Source: AP-15 sp963762575
GTDB taxonomy: Bacteria > Pseudomonadota > Alphaproteobacteria > ATCC43930 > CGMCC-115725
NCBI GenBank assembly: GCA_963762575.1
Contig: CAVXLL010000002.1
Location: 248,001-312,000 of the forward strand
DNA: 64,000 nucleotides
Reading direction: 5' to 3'
Made by a program: the position numbers and the translations under genes. Positions within the stretch are counted from its first letter, which is position 1, and every line of letters begins with the position of its first letter. The notes beneath the pieces are model-generated. The model saw only the letters and a list, made by a program, of their open reading frames with translations. It was not told the origin of the DNA and did no database searches. Shown here piece after piece: positions 26,346-35,284 of the stretch.

Positions 26346-26582
26346 ATGCGTATATTGTCGAAACTGGGGACACGTGCTGCGGCGATTATAGCGGTTATGG
26401 TGTTGACCGGTTGCAGCGTCGCGCGCGATTCCTCCTGCAAATGTCCCAAACCGGTCGCCTACGATGAGCCGACACTAAAAGAAATCTCACGAGCCTTGCG
26501 TGCTTTGCCGTCCGACAACGTCCTCCATCAGGCAATGGAAGATTACGAGAATGAACGAGACGACCTTCGCTTTTGTCCGTGA
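26346..26582 (+). CDS. Spanin-like lipoprotein, last gene of lysis cassette
   Basis: ATG 26346 (MRILSKLG) gives 78 residues with a signal peptide and lipobox VLTGC at residues 19-23, so the product should be an outer-membrane or inner-membrane lipoprotein with a mature part of about 56 residues. ATG 26334 is an alternative. The mature part has three more cysteines, a PKPVAYDEPTLKEI segment and ends YENERDDLRFCP. Small lipoproteins after endolysin genes usually act as Rz1-type outer-membrane spanins. No separate inner-membrane Rz was seen, so it could also be a unimolecular spanin lacking the second anchor. Confidence 0.6.
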   Translation: MRILSKLGTRAAAIIAVMVLTGCSVARDSSCKCPKPVAYDEPTLKEISRALRALPSDNVLHQAMEDYENERDDLRFCP

Positions 26583-26734
26583 GGGCCGCTTCCTCGACCA
26601 GTCGCGTGGTCCTTCGCTTCAACCTGATGAAATCTCGGAGGCGCACTCCACCGCAAATCAAAGCGCCACACTATAGCGCTCGCCAAATCGGGCTTGCAGG
26701 CTTAAAAGGGGCCATTCATCAGCATCGAGACGCT

Positions 26735-27970
26735 ATGTCCGACGAGTTCTATCGCATCAAGCGCCTACCCCCCTACCTCTTCAGCGAGGTCAATGCGCTG
26801 AAGGCCCAAGCCCGAGCCGCCGGGCGGGACGTCATCGACCTCGGCATGGGAAATCCCGACGGTCCGACCCCGCCTCATATCGTGGCCAAGCTCGTCGAAG
26901 CGGTCCAGAATCCCAAGACCCATGGTTATTCCGTGTCGCGCGGCATTGCGGGGCTGCGACGCGCCTGCGCCGGCTATTACGCGCGGCGCTTCGGGGTCGA
27001 ACTCGATCCCGAGCGCGAGGTTATCGTCACGCTGGGATCGAAAGAGGGCCTCGCCAACCTCGCGCAAGCGATCACCGCACCCGGCGATATCGTCCTCGTC
27101 CCAAACCCTTGCTATCCGATCCACGCCTTCGGCTTCATCATGGCTGGCGCCGCGATACGCCATGTTCCGATGGGTCCCGAATTCGACTTTCTCAGCGAGC
27201 TGAAAAAGGCGGTGCGGCATAGCGTGCCGGCGCCGCTTGCGATCGTTCTCAATTTTCCGGCCAACCCGACGGCACAGACCGTCGACCTCGGTTTCTATGA
27301 AGAGATCATAGCGTTCTGCCGGCGACACGACATTGTCGTGCTGTCCGATATCGCCTATGCCGAGATCTATTTCGACGGTAAGCCGCCGCCCTCAATACTT
27401 GAGGTGCAGGGGGCCCGGGAAGTCGCGGTCGAGTTTTCTTCGTTGAGTAAGACCTATTCGATGGCCGGGTGGCGCATCGGGTTCGCGGTTGGCAATGCGC
27501 GATTGATCACCGCGTTGACGCGGGTCAAGTCTTACCTCGACTACGGCGCGTTCACGCCCGTCCAGGTCGCGGCGACTGCGGCGCTCAACGGTCCGCAGGG
27601 CTGTGTCACTGAAATCCGCGAGCGTTATCGGGCGCGCCGCGACGTCTTCATCGACGGGCTGCGCCAGGCCGGGTGGGAAGTACCGCCCCCCGCAGCGACG
27701 ATGTTCGCTTGGGCGCCGATCCCGCCAGCCTTCCACTCCATCGGCAGCTTCGCGTTTTCCAAGCTCTTGCTGGAACAGGCTAATGTGGCGGTATCGCCGG
27801 GCATCGGCTTCGGCGAATACGGAGAAGGTTTCGTCCGTATTGCCCTCGTTGAGAACCGACAGCGCCTGCGTCAGGCGACTCGCAACCTTAAATCGTTCTT
27901 CTCCGGCCGTAACGACTTGGTCGAACTTCGTCGCCCCGACCAAGACTTTGCGGCGGCGGCTTCGGATTAA
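26735..27970 (+). CDS. alaC: AlaC-like PLP aminotransferase
   Basis: ATG 26735 (MSDEFYRIKRLPPY) is the normal start of this family; the frame extends upstream without support. The product is 411 residues, fold type I class I/II. IDLGMGNPDGPTP is the N-terminal signature, NFPANPTAQ the substrate/PLP pocket, and K239 in SSLSKTYSMAGWRIG the PLP lysine. It probably converts pyruvate and glutamate to alanine and 2-oxoglutarate; related members act as diaminopimelate or methionine aminotransferases. In many alphaproteobacteria it precedes homoserine dehydrogenase, but here L36 follows. It is the first host gene after the phage region. Confidence 0.85.
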   Translation: MSDEFYRIKRLPPYLFSEVNALKAQARAAGRDVIDLGMGNPDGPTPPHIVAKLVEAVQNPKTHGYSVSRGIAGLRRACAGYYARRFGVELDPEREVIVTLGSKEGLANLAQAITAPGDIVLVPNPCYPIHAFGFIMAGAAIRHVPMGPEFDFLSELKKAVRHSVPAPLAIVLNFPANPTAQTVDLGFYEEIIAFCRRHDIVVLSDIAYAEIYFDGKPPPSILEVQGAREVAVEFSSLSKTYSMAGWRIGFAVGNARLITALTRVKSYLDYGAFTPVQVAATAALNGPQGCVTEIRERYRARRDVFIDGLRQAGWEVPPPAATMFAWAPIPPAFHSIGSFAFSKLLLEQANVAVSPGIGFGEYGEGFVRIALVENRQRLRQATRNLKSFFSGRNDLVELRRPDQDFAAAASD

Positions 27971-28076
27971 CAGCACAGCCCTGGAACTCATAACGGAGCG
28001 GGGTGCCTGCCGTTTCCCCGGTTTGACTTCTTTCAGGTTGTTCCCTATGTTCCGGCCCCCACCAAGGGCTACGGAT

Positions 28077-28202
28077 ATGAAGATCGTCAACTCGCTGAAG
28101 ACTTTGAAAAAGCGTGACAAGGGCTGCCGCATTGTTCGCCGCAAGGGGCGGGTCTACGTCATCAACAAGGCCAATCCGCGGTATAAGGCGCGCCAGGGCT
28201 GA
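28077..28202 (+). CDS. ykgO: Ribosomal protein L36, YkgO type
   Basis: A 41-residue basic protein (MKIVNSLKTLKKRDKGCR, then VYVINKANPRYKARQG). It has the KARQG ending of L36. It keeps only one cysteine, so the C-C-C-H zinc site of classic L36 is absent, as in the YkgO/C-minus paralogues. Alphaproteobacteria usually carry this form. It lies alone between aminotransferase and glcD. Confidence 0.92.
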   Translation: MKIVNSLKTLKKRDKGCRIVRRKGRVYVINKANPRYKARQG

Positions 28203-28238
28203 GCAAGCGATGCTCGCAACGCTGCTGCAGCTCCGCCG

Positions 28239-29726
28239 ATGAGAATGCCGCTGCCGGATGCCGCGCTGATCGAGCGCCGCGCCGACATCGTCGAGGTGCT
28301 TCGCCGCATTGTCCCAGATGAAGGTGTCATCGTTTCCGAGGCCGAGCGGCGGGTTTATGAAAGCGACGGGCTGACCGCCTACCGGCAGCTCCCGCTAGTC
28401 GTCGTGCTGCCCTCGACCGTCGAACAGGTTGCGGCGGTGCTGCGCTATTGCAAGGAAATCGGCGTCAAAGTCGTCCCGCGGGGTGCCGGCACCTCGCTAT
28501 CTGGCGGCGCACTGCCGTTGGCCGACGGCGTCCTTCTAGGAATGGCCAAGTTCAATCGCGTTCTCGAAATCGATTACGAGAACCGTTGCGCCATCGTTCA
28601 ACCCGGCGTCACCAACCTGGCGATCAGCAAAGCCGTCGAGCACGCCGGCTTTTACTATGCTCCAGATCCATCCAGCCAGATCGCGTGTACGATCGGCGGC
28701 AATGTCGCGGAGAATTCCGGCGGGGTGCACTGCCTCAAATACGGGCTTACGACAAACAATATCCTCGGCATCGAAATGGTGCTGATCAATGGCGAGATCA
28801 TCCGGCTTGGCGGCAAGCACCTCGACGCCGACAATTATGATTTGCTTGGTGTTATGACCGGGTCCGAGGGGTTGCTCGGGGTCGTTACCGAGGTCATCGT
28901 GCGCATCCTCCCCAAGCCGACCGCGGCACGGGCATTGCTGGTCGGTTTTCCTACAACCGAGGATGCCGCCAATTGCGCCGCCGCCGTGATCGCCGCCGGG
29001 ATCATCCCGGCCGGCATGGAGATGATGGATCGCCCGGCGATCCATGCGGCTGAGGCGTTCGTCAAGGTCGGCTACCCCCTCGATGTCGAGGCTCTGCTAC
29101 TCGTTGAGCTGGATGGCGCGCCTGCGGAGGTCGATTATTTGATTGCTAAGGTTGAAGCGATCGCCCGCGACCATAATGCCACTACGATCCGAGCCAGTCG
29201 TGACGAGTCCGAGCGCTTGGCGTTCTGGTCCGGGCGCAAGGCGGCGTTTCCCGCTGTGGGGCGGATCTCGCCCGATTATTACTGCATGGACGGCACGATC
29301 CCGCGCGCGCGCCTCGCCGAGGTCCTCACGCGGATGCAGACGATGTCGGAGCGGTACCAGCTCGCGGTCGCGAATGTCTTCCATGCTGGCGACGGTAATC
29401 TCCACCCGCTTATTCTCTATGACGCCAACAAGCCCGACGAAGTCGAGCGTGCCGAGGCCTTTGGCGCAGATATCCTGAAGCTCTGCGTCGAGGTCGGCGG
29501 AGTGCTGACCGGCGAGCACGGGGTCGGCATCGAAAAGCGCGACCTCATGGGAACAATGTTCGACGAGTACGACCTGGCGCACCAGCAGCGCCTCAAATGC
29601 GCTTTCGATCCGGATGGCTTGCTCAACCCGGGCAAGGTGTTTCCACAGCTGCATCGCTGCGCCGAGCTCGGTCGTGTTCATGTCCATGCTGGTCGGCTCC
29701 CGTTCCCGGATCTGCCACGCTTTTGA
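28239..29726 (+). CDS. glcD: Glycolate oxidase FAD subunit GlcD
   Basis: A 495-residue FAD-linked oxidase. The PCMH-type FAD domain is at residues 50-225 (PRGAGTSLSGGALP, PDPSSQIACTIGGNVAENSGG, then YDLLGVMTGSEGLLGVVTEV) and the FAD-oxidase C domain follows with FHAGDGNLHP and TGEHGVGIEKR. It oxidises glycolate to glyoxylate with GlcE and GlcF at the membrane. It is the first gene of a tight glcDEF operon. The last 20 residues after FPQLHRC are unusual and may reflect lineage variation. Confidence 0.92.
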   Translation: MRMPLPDAALIERRADIVEVLRRIVPDEGVIVSEAERRVYESDGLTAYRQLPLVVVLPSTVEQVAAVLRYCKEIGVKVVPRGAGTSLSGGALPLADGVLLGMAKFNRVLEIDYENRCAIVQPGVTNLAISKAVEHAGFYYAPDPSSQIACTIGGNVAENSGGVHCLKYGLTTNNILGIEMVLINGEIIRLGGKHLDADNYDLLGVMTGSEGLLGVVTEVIVRILPKPTAARALLVGFPTTEDAANCAAAVIAAGIIPAGMEMMDRPAIHAAEAFVKVGYPLDVEALLLVELDGAPAEVDYLIAKVEAIARDHNATTIRASRDESERLAFWSGRKAAFPAVGRISPDYYCMDGTIPRARLAEVLTRMQTMSERYQLAVANVFHAGDGNLHPLILYDANKPDEVERAEAFGADILKLCVEVGGVLTGEHGVGIEKRDLMGTMFDEYDLAHQQRLKCAFDPDGLLNPGKVFPQLHRCAELGRVHVHAGRLPFPDLPRF

Positions 29727-29740
29727 AGCAATTGGGGGCA

Positions 29741-30973
29741 ATGAGCCGCTTCGCCCCCGCCGGTCTCGACGAGTTGCGCGATGCCATCGGTCAGGCGCTG
29801 GCTGTCGAAGAGCCGCTCGAAGTGATCGCCGGCGGATCAAAGCGCGGGCTCGGCCGTCCCCTCCAGCTGCCGCGCATGCTGGATTTGTCGCGTCTTGTAG
29901 GAATTCGGGACTACCAACCAAGTGAGCTGGTCCTGACCGCCGGTGCGGCAACCCCCGTCGAGGAAATCGATGCCGCACTTGCCGAGGCTGGGCAGATGCT
30001 TGCTTTCGAGCCGCCAGATTTGGGCACGCTCTTTGGCCTACCAGCAGCTCTCGCTGGCCGGCGTACCCTGGGCGGCGCGTTGGCCTGCAATCTTTCGGGG
30101 CCTCGCCGCATCAAAGCGGGCGCGGCGCGCGATCATTTCCTCGGCTTTCGCGGCGTCAGCGGACGTGGCGAAGTCTTTAAGGCAGGCGGCAAAGTCGTCA
30201 AAAACGTCACCGGCTATGATCTCTGCAAGCTGATGGCCGGTTCCTTCGGTACGCTCGCTGCGCTCGAGGAGGTCACGGTAAAGGTGCTGCCTCGACCGGA
30301 AGCTCTCTCGACCGTGATGCTCTGGGGGCTCGATGTCCTGGCCGCGGTCCGAATCCTGAGCCGCGCCCTCGCCTCACCGCATGAGGTTTCCGGCGCTGTA
30401 TACATACCGGCCCCCGCGACAGCAGGTTTGATGTCGCTATCTGGGTCGACCGCCGTCGCCGCGCTTCGCCTCGAAGGTCCCTACCCTTCGGTTGTATTCC
30501 GCCGCGAGCGGCTCCTGGCCGAATTGGGATCGGAGTGTGAATCCAGCTCGTTCGACGAGGAAGCCTCCATCGCATTCTGGCGAGCGATTCGCGATGTCCT
30601 GCCGCTCGCCGGTTCCGGAGACCGCGCCATCTGGCGCGTCTCCGTCGCACCCAGCCGCGGGGGCGAGCTGGGCGAGGCGATCGCGCATCGTCTCGACACC
30701 AGTTGGTATCTGGATTGGGCAGGCGGGCTTGTTTGGGCGGCGATCGCAGGAGCCGAGGACGGTGGCGCAGCGGTGATCCGAGAGGCAATCCGCGGAACGG
30801 ATGGGCGCGGCACCGGGCACGCCACTTTGATCAAGGGTTCGCCCGAGCTACGCCGTTCCGTCCCGGTGTTCGAACCGCAGCCCCCACCTCTGGCTGCGCT
30901 CGTCGGTCGGATCAAGGAGGGATTCGATCCGCGCCGGATTCTCAATCCCGGGCGCATGGCCGAAGGGAGTTGA
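29741..30973 (+). CDS. glcE: Glycolate oxidase FAD subunit GlcE
   Basis: ATG 29741 (MSRFAPAGLDELRDAIG) gives 410 residues; the spacing to glcD is 14 bases. The FAD domain shows VIAGGSKRGLGR, a LGGALACNLSGPRRIKAGAARD segment and GYDLCKLMAGSFGTL. It lacks the long C-terminal domain of GlcD, as usual for GlcE. The protein ends FDPRRILNPGRM. It is the second flavin-type subunit of glycolate oxidase, required with GlcD and GlcF. glcF starts four bases after its stop. Confidence 0.92.
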   Translation: MSRFAPAGLDELRDAIGQALAVEEPLEVIAGGSKRGLGRPLQLPRMLDLSRLVGIRDYQPSELVLTAGAATPVEEIDAALAEAGQMLAFEPPDLGTLFGLPAALAGRRTLGGALACNLSGPRRIKAGAARDHFLGFRGVSGRGEVFKAGGKVVKNVTGYDLCKLMAGSFGTLAALEEVTVKVLPRPEALSTVMLWGLDVLAAVRILSRALASPHEVSGAVYIPAPATAGLMSLSGSTAVAALRLEGPYPSVVFRRERLLAELGSECESSSFDEEASIAFWRAIRDVLPLAGSGDRAIWRVSVAPSRGGELGEAIAHRLDTSWYLDWAGGLVWAAIAGAEDGGAAVIREAIRGTDGRGTGHATLIKGSPELRRSVPVFEPQPPPLAALVGRIKEGFDPRRILNPGRMAEGS

Positions 30974-30976
30974 TCG

Positions 30977-32407
30977 GTGCGGACCGACTTCACGCCCGAA
31001 CAGCTTGCCGACCCCGATACGGCACAATCCGAAAAAGTGCTGCGGACCTGCACCCACTGCGGGTTTTGCACAGCGACCTGCCCGACATATGTCCTGCTCG
31101 GGGATGAGCTCGATAGTCCGCGCGGGCGCATTTACCTGATCAAGGACATGCTCGCCGGCGGCAAAGTCACCGGCGATACGGTGAAGCACATCGACCGATG
31201 TCTCTCCTGCTTAGCGTGCATGACAACTTGCCCGTCGGGCGTGCATTACATGCACCTGATCGACCATGCTCGGCGATGGATCGAACGATATTACCGTCGT
31301 CCGTGGGCAGAGAAGGTCCTAAGGAGGTTGCTCGGCGCGGTCCTATCACGGCCGCCGCTGTTCCGACTGGCCCTGCGCTGCGCGGCAATCGCCAAGCCGG
31401 TGGAAGGGTATCTGCCCGAACGGCTCGGGCCTTTGTTTGCACTCACTCCTCATTCGGTGCCAGCCGCCTCTCCAATGGACCGGTTGCAAGTTTTTTACGC
31501 GGATGGCGATTGCCGGATGCGGGTCGCGCTATTGCCCGGGTGCGCGCAAAGGGTTCTAGCACCAGAAATCAACCAAGCGACAATCCGGCTTCTGACCCGA
31601 CATGGCTGCGAAGTGATCGTGGCTAAAGGCAGCGGCTGTTGTGGGGCGCTTGCCCACCATCTCGGGCAGGAGGCGTCCGCTCTCGGGTTTGCCCGCGCCA
31701 ACATCGATGCCTGGGAGCGCGAGCACTTGGCATCCGGTCTCGATGCGGTCGTGACCAACGCCTCGGGCTGTGGCACAATGGTCAAGGATTACGGCTTCAT
31801 GCTGCGCGAGGATCCGGCCTATGCAGCGAAGGCGGCGCGCATCGCTACGCTCGCCCGCGATGTCACCGAGGTCGTCGAAGCCCTCGGCCTTGGCGCACTT
31901 TCGCGCGTCATCACTACGCGAAACCGGCGTGTCGCCTACCATTCCGCCTGCTCGATGCAGCACGGACAGGGGATACACGCAGGACCAAAGAGGCTCCTCG
32001 CAGCGGTGGGTTTCGAGCCTCTAGAAGTGCCGGAAGGCCATCTTTGCTGCGGCTCGGCGGGGACCTACAACATCCTGCAGCCGGAGATTGCTGCCGCTCT
32101 GCGGGATCGCAAGTTGGCCAACATCGTAGCCACCGAGCCCGACCTGGTCGCGACCGGCAATATCGGCTGCATCACCCAGCTCGCCGCCGGTTGCCCAGTT
32201 CCCATCGTACATACAGTCGAACTCCTCGACTGGGCCACGGGCGGCCCGGAGCCGAAAGCGGTGTGGACCTTTCATCGGGAAGGCCGACGGAAATACGCAG
32301 GCAAGAGGAGTGACAACGAAAGAGCGGTGAGACCGATCAATGTCGGCTCGATCCAGCCCACGCCGCCAGCCATCAACCGTTCCCCTGCCGCCCCGAGCTC
32401 GACATAG
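30977..32407 (+). CDS. glcF: Glycolate oxidase Fe-S subunit GlcF
   Basis: GTG 30977 start, 476 residues. Two [4Fe-4S] motifs are visible: CTHCGFCTATCP with C25, C28, C31, C35 and CLSCLACMTTCP with C75, C78, C81, C85. The two Cys-rich CCG domains are LPGCAQR to GSGCCGA and YHSACSMQHGQ to HLCCGSAGTYN. It passes electrons from the flavin subunits to the quinone pool. GlcF usually ends near residue 435; here about 40 further residues run antisense through the end of the convergent TVP38-type gene, a 136-base overlap. Confidence 0.92.
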   Translation: MRTDFTPEQLADPDTAQSEKVLRTCTHCGFCTATCPTYVLLGDELDSPRGRIYLIKDMLAGGKVTGDTVKHIDRCLSCLACMTTCPSGVHYMHLIDHARRWIERYYRRPWAEKVLRRLLGAVLSRPPLFRLALRCAAIAKPVEGYLPERLGPLFALTPHSVPAASPMDRLQVFYADGDCRMRVALLPGCAQRVLAPEINQATIRLLTRHGCEVIVAKGSGCCGALAHHLGQEASALGFARANIDAWEREHLASGLDAVVTNASGCGTMVKDYGFMLREDPAYAAKAARIATLARDVTEVVEALGLGALSRVITTRNRRVAYHSACSMQHGQGIHAGPKRLLAAVGFEPLEVPEGHLCCGSAGTYNILQPEIAAALRDRKLANIVATEPDLVATGNIGCITQLAAGCPVPIVHTVELLDWATGGPEPKAVWTFHREGRRKYAGKRSDNERAVRPINVGSIQPTPPAINRSPAAPSST

Positions 32408-32958
32408 GCGATCGTCATAGGCAATTGACCGATCAGCGACCCGAAGGCGTAGGCGCCGAGCGGCAGGGCGGTCAGGCCTAGCCCGTAATTGGCAACGCTA
32501 TGGGGCATGATCGGGATCAGCCGCAATAACGCCACGGCACGCCAACCGCCCCGCTCGACCCACCCCGACAGCGACCCCACGCGCGAGCCACGTTGGAAAT
32601 CGATCAACCCCGAAATGACGTAGCGTGCGAGCAGAAAGCCCGCCGCTGCCCCGGCTACGCTACCCAATTCGGCCCAGAAGATTCCCCATCCGGTTCCGAA
32701 GAGCAGCGCGGCGACAATCGCGAGCAGGGTGCGCGGGATGAATACCAGGCTTGCAGCGATATGGACGGCTATAAACCCCAACGGGGCTGCGGGATAGTGG
32801 CCGATCGCGGTAGTGATCGCGATCGGATCGAAAACCGTTCGCCAGTGCCAAGCTGCCATGGCAGCAATTGCGACGAGGCCGAGGACCATGAAGCGGGTTG
32901 CGCGCCGTAAGCCGATTATGGGAACGGCCGACGCCAGTACTCCAATCTTCGGCGTCAT
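32272..32958 (-). CDS. TVP38/TMEM64 (DedA-like) membrane protein
   Basis: The start at 32958 (MTPKIGVLASAVPIIG) is chosen because it overlaps the upstream gene's stop by ATGA; a longer frame starts at 33099. The product is 228 residues with about five hydrophobic segments. VFIPRTLLAIVAALLFGTGWG and RLIPIMPHSVANYGLGLT match the SNARE-associated/TVP38 core, with the conserved proline-rich re-entrant loop. Proteins of this family move or scramble lipids such as undecaprenyl phosphate. It forms an operon with a GT2 enzyme, which suggests lipid-linked sugar handling. Its 3' end overlaps glcF. Confidence 0.85.
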   Translation of the reverse strand: MTPKIGVLASAVPIIGLRRATRFMVLGLVAIAAMAAWHWRTVFDPIAITTAIGHYPAAPLGFIAVHIAASLVFIPRTLLAIVAALLFGTGWGIFWAELGSVAGAAAGFLLARYVISGLIDFQRGSRVGSLSGWVERGGWRAVALLRLIPIMPHSVANYGLGLTALPLGAYAFGSLIGQLPMTIAYVELGAAGERLMAGGVGWIEPTLIGLTALSLSLLLPAYFRRPSR

Positions 32959-33728
32959 CGCACCACCGAGATGCTGGCAGAGGTCGAAGCAGTTTTCGAA
33001 TCGGGCAACACCTCCTCGAGGAGGTGCGGCCGAGCGGCGCGACGCTTCAGCCAAATCACACCAAAAAGATCGACGATGCCGACCCCAAGCCGGTCGCAAA
33101 CGCCGTATTTTGAGACACCGCTACGCCGCGGACGATGGTTGACCCGGATCGACCGCACGATCCCACCCTCGCGCAATACGAGCGCCGGAAGAAATCGGTG
33201 CATGTGGTCGAAATACGGCAGGTCTAGGAAAAGCGAGCGCGGGAACAGCTTCAGACCGCATCCAGCATCAGGCGTGTCATCTCCGAGCATCCGGCGCCGT
33301 ACCCGGTTAGCGATTTGGGATGCGAAGCGCTTCGTCCAGCTGTCCTGTCGGCTTTCACGATAGCCGGCAATCAACAGCGGCGGCGCCACCGCAGCGGTGA
33401 GCCCGATCCGCCACAATTTCGGGATGTCGCCGGGATCGTTCTGGCCATCTCCGTCGAGCGTAGCGATCCAGGTCGCGCGCGCTGCCCTCACCCCGCTTTG
33501 GATGGCGGCACTCTGCCCATAGCTACGCATGTGCCGCAGCAGGCGCAAATGCGGTGCCTCGGCTTGAAGCCGCGCGACTTCGGCGGCAGTCCTATCCTCA
33601 CTGCCGTCATCGACGTAAACGATCTCATAATCCAACAAGCCGTCGAGCGCTGCGCGAAGCTCGGCAACGAGCGGCACCACGTTCGCCGCCTCGTCCTTTA
33701 CAGGGATCACGACTGAGAGATCCATCAA
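32955..33728 (-). CDS. Family 2 glycosyltransferase, polyprenyl-phosphate sugar synthase type
   Basis: A 257-residue GT-A enzyme: LSVVIPVKDEAANV at the front, IVYVDDGSEDRT for nucleotide-sugar binding, a SYGQSAAIQSGVRAA segment and TLDGDGQNDP, which carries the metal-binding acidic motif. GCGLKLFPRSLF and MHRFLPALV are typical of DPM1/ArnC-like enzymes. There are no C-terminal membrane segments, unlike the second such gene at 59602. It probably makes a lipid-phosphate sugar for an envelope glycan. It is the first gene of a two-gene operon with the TVP38-type protein. Confidence 0.85.
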   Translation of the reverse strand: MMDLSVVIPVKDEAANVVPLVAELRAALDGLLDYEIVYVDDGSEDRTAAEVARLQAEAPHLRLLRHMRSYGQSAAIQSGVRAARATWIATLDGDGQNDPGDIPKLWRIGLTAAVAPPLLIAGYRESRQDSWTKRFASQIANRVRRRMLGDDTPDAGCGLKLFPRSLFLDLPYFDHMHRFLPALVLREGGIVRSIRVNHRPRRSGVSKYGVCDRLGVGIVDLFGVIWLKRRAARPHLLEEVLPDSKTASTSASISVVR

Positions 33729-33859
33729 GCTCCGCGCCTGATTCGATCGATCCTAAGGATAAGCGGCATCATCACCTCCCTGGATCGCGAGAGCCGCACC
33801 TGTTCCTAAACAATCCACTGCCGATCGAATCGCCTAATCGCTCATCAAATTACTAGGTA

Positions 33860-35284
33860 TCAGCGGTCGACCCAAGCGATCCTGAGGATGTTGGTTGCAC
33901 CGGGGGTGCCGAACGGTACGCCCGCTGTGATGACCACCCGTTGACCGGGTTCGGCAATCTTCTCGCGACGAGCAATTCGCACGGCTTGCTGCACCATATC
34001 ACCGAAATTTTTGACATCTCTGGCGTGTACGCAATGCGCGCCCCACAAGACCGCGAGCCGCCGGGCTGTCCCGAGGTTTGAGGTCAGCACCAGAAGCGGG
34101 GCCTCGGGGCGTTCGCGGGCGGCGCGCAAGGCAGTCGCGCCGGAAGTCGTATACGAAACGATTGCCGCCGCGCCAACTAGGGCTGCGACCTGACAGGCGG
34201 CGGCGCTGATCGCGTCCGGAGCAGTGTGCTCGTGCTCGATGCGCGTGCTCTCCATTATCGAGTGATAAAGCGGGTCTCTTTGCACTCGGCAAGCGATGCG
34301 GTCCATGATCGCGACCGACTCGACGGGGTAGCGTCCAGCGGCGGTTTCGGCCGACAGCATTACCGCGTCGGCCCCCTCGTACACGGCGGTCGCCACGTCG
34401 GAGGCCTCGGCGCGGGTCGGTGCCGGCGAACCAATCATCGATTCCAACATTTGTGTCGCTACGATCACAGGCTTCCCGGCCACCCGGCAGGCGTGGATTA
34501 CCTGCTTCTGCACGCTCGGCACGTCTTCCGGCGGCATTTCGACACCCAAATCGCCCCGCGCGACCATCAAGCCATCGGCAAGCTCGATGATCTCGGGCAG
34601 GCTCTGGATCGCCGATGGCTTTTCGAGTTTGACCATGACGCCGGCACGCCCGGCCACCAGCTTCCGTCCCTCGGCCACATCATCGGGACGCTGCACGAAG
34701 GAGAAAGCGATCCAATCGGCACCTTGCTCGAGCGCGAAGGCGAGATCGGCGCGGTCCTTGTCCGTGACAGCGGACAACGGCAACACGGCATTCGGAACAT
34801 TCACCCCTTTTCGGTCAGAAAGTGTTCCCCCGACCAGGCACAAAGTGTCCGCGAAGTCCGCACCGCAGGTTTCAACGCGAAGCCGAACCTTGCCGTCATC
34901 GACGAGCAACTCGGTCCCCGGGCATACCGCATCGAAGATTTCGGGATGTGGCAATGGCGCGCGGCTCCGGTCGCCGCGCGCTTGGTCGAGGTCGACCCGA
35001 AAGGGATCGCCGGGCCCGAGCTCGATCCGACCCTCGGCGAAGGTGCCGAGCCGCAGCTTTGGACCCTGCAAATCGGCAAGAATGCCGATCGGGCGCCCCG
35101 TCGCGCTTTCGATAGAGCGGATCGCGGCGAAACGGGCTTGGTGATCGTCGTGCGTCCCGTGGCTGAAATTGAGCCGGAATACGTCTACTCCGGCTTCAAA
35201 CAGGGCGCGGATTCTCTGATCCGTCGAACTCGATGGGCCAAGTGTCGCGACGATCTTGGCGCTGCGGAGGCGCCTTGTGTTCAT
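33860..35284 (-). CDS. pyk: Pyruvate kinase
   Basis: A 474-residue glycolytic enzyme converting PEP and ADP to pyruvate and ATP. Visible motifs are KIVATLGPSS, FRLNFSHG, ILADLQGPKLR with the B-domain insertion after it, VMVKLEKPSAI with the catalytic Lys/Glu area, MVARGDLGVEMP and the signature with GADAVMLSAETAAGRYPVE. The C-domain allosteric part is complete, ending ATNILRIAWVDR. It is transcribed away from the DegP gene; the 326 bases between the coding regions should hold both promoters, though none stands out. Confidence 0.96.
   Translation of the reverse strand: MNTRRLRSAKIVATLGPSSSTDQRIRALFEAGVDVFRLNFSHGTHDDHQARFAAIRSIESATGRPIGILADLQGPKLRLGTFAEGRIELGPGDPFRVDLDQARGDRSRAPLPHPEIFDAVCPGTELLVDDGKVRLRVETCGADFADTLCLVGGTLSDRKGVNVPNAVLPLSAVTDKDRADLAFALEQGADWIAFSFVQRPDDVAEGRKLVAGRAGVMVKLEKPSAIQSLPEIIELADGLMVARGDLGVEMPPEDVPSVQKQVIHACRVAGKPVIVATQMLESMIGSPAPTRAEASDVATAVYEGADAVMLSAETAAGRYPVESVAIMDRIACRVQRDPLYHSIMESTRIEHEHTAPDAISAAACQVAALVGAAAIVSYTTSGATALRAARERPEAPLLVLTSNLGTARRLAVLWGAHCVHARDVKNFGDMVQQAVRIARREKIAEPGQRVVITAGVPFGTPGATNILRIAWVDR

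Noticed and set aside
26573..26734. Upstream extension of the aminotransferase frame and a possible attachment site
   Set aside because: The added residues are Arg-rich and unlike the family; no tRNA end or repeated att core was seen here.
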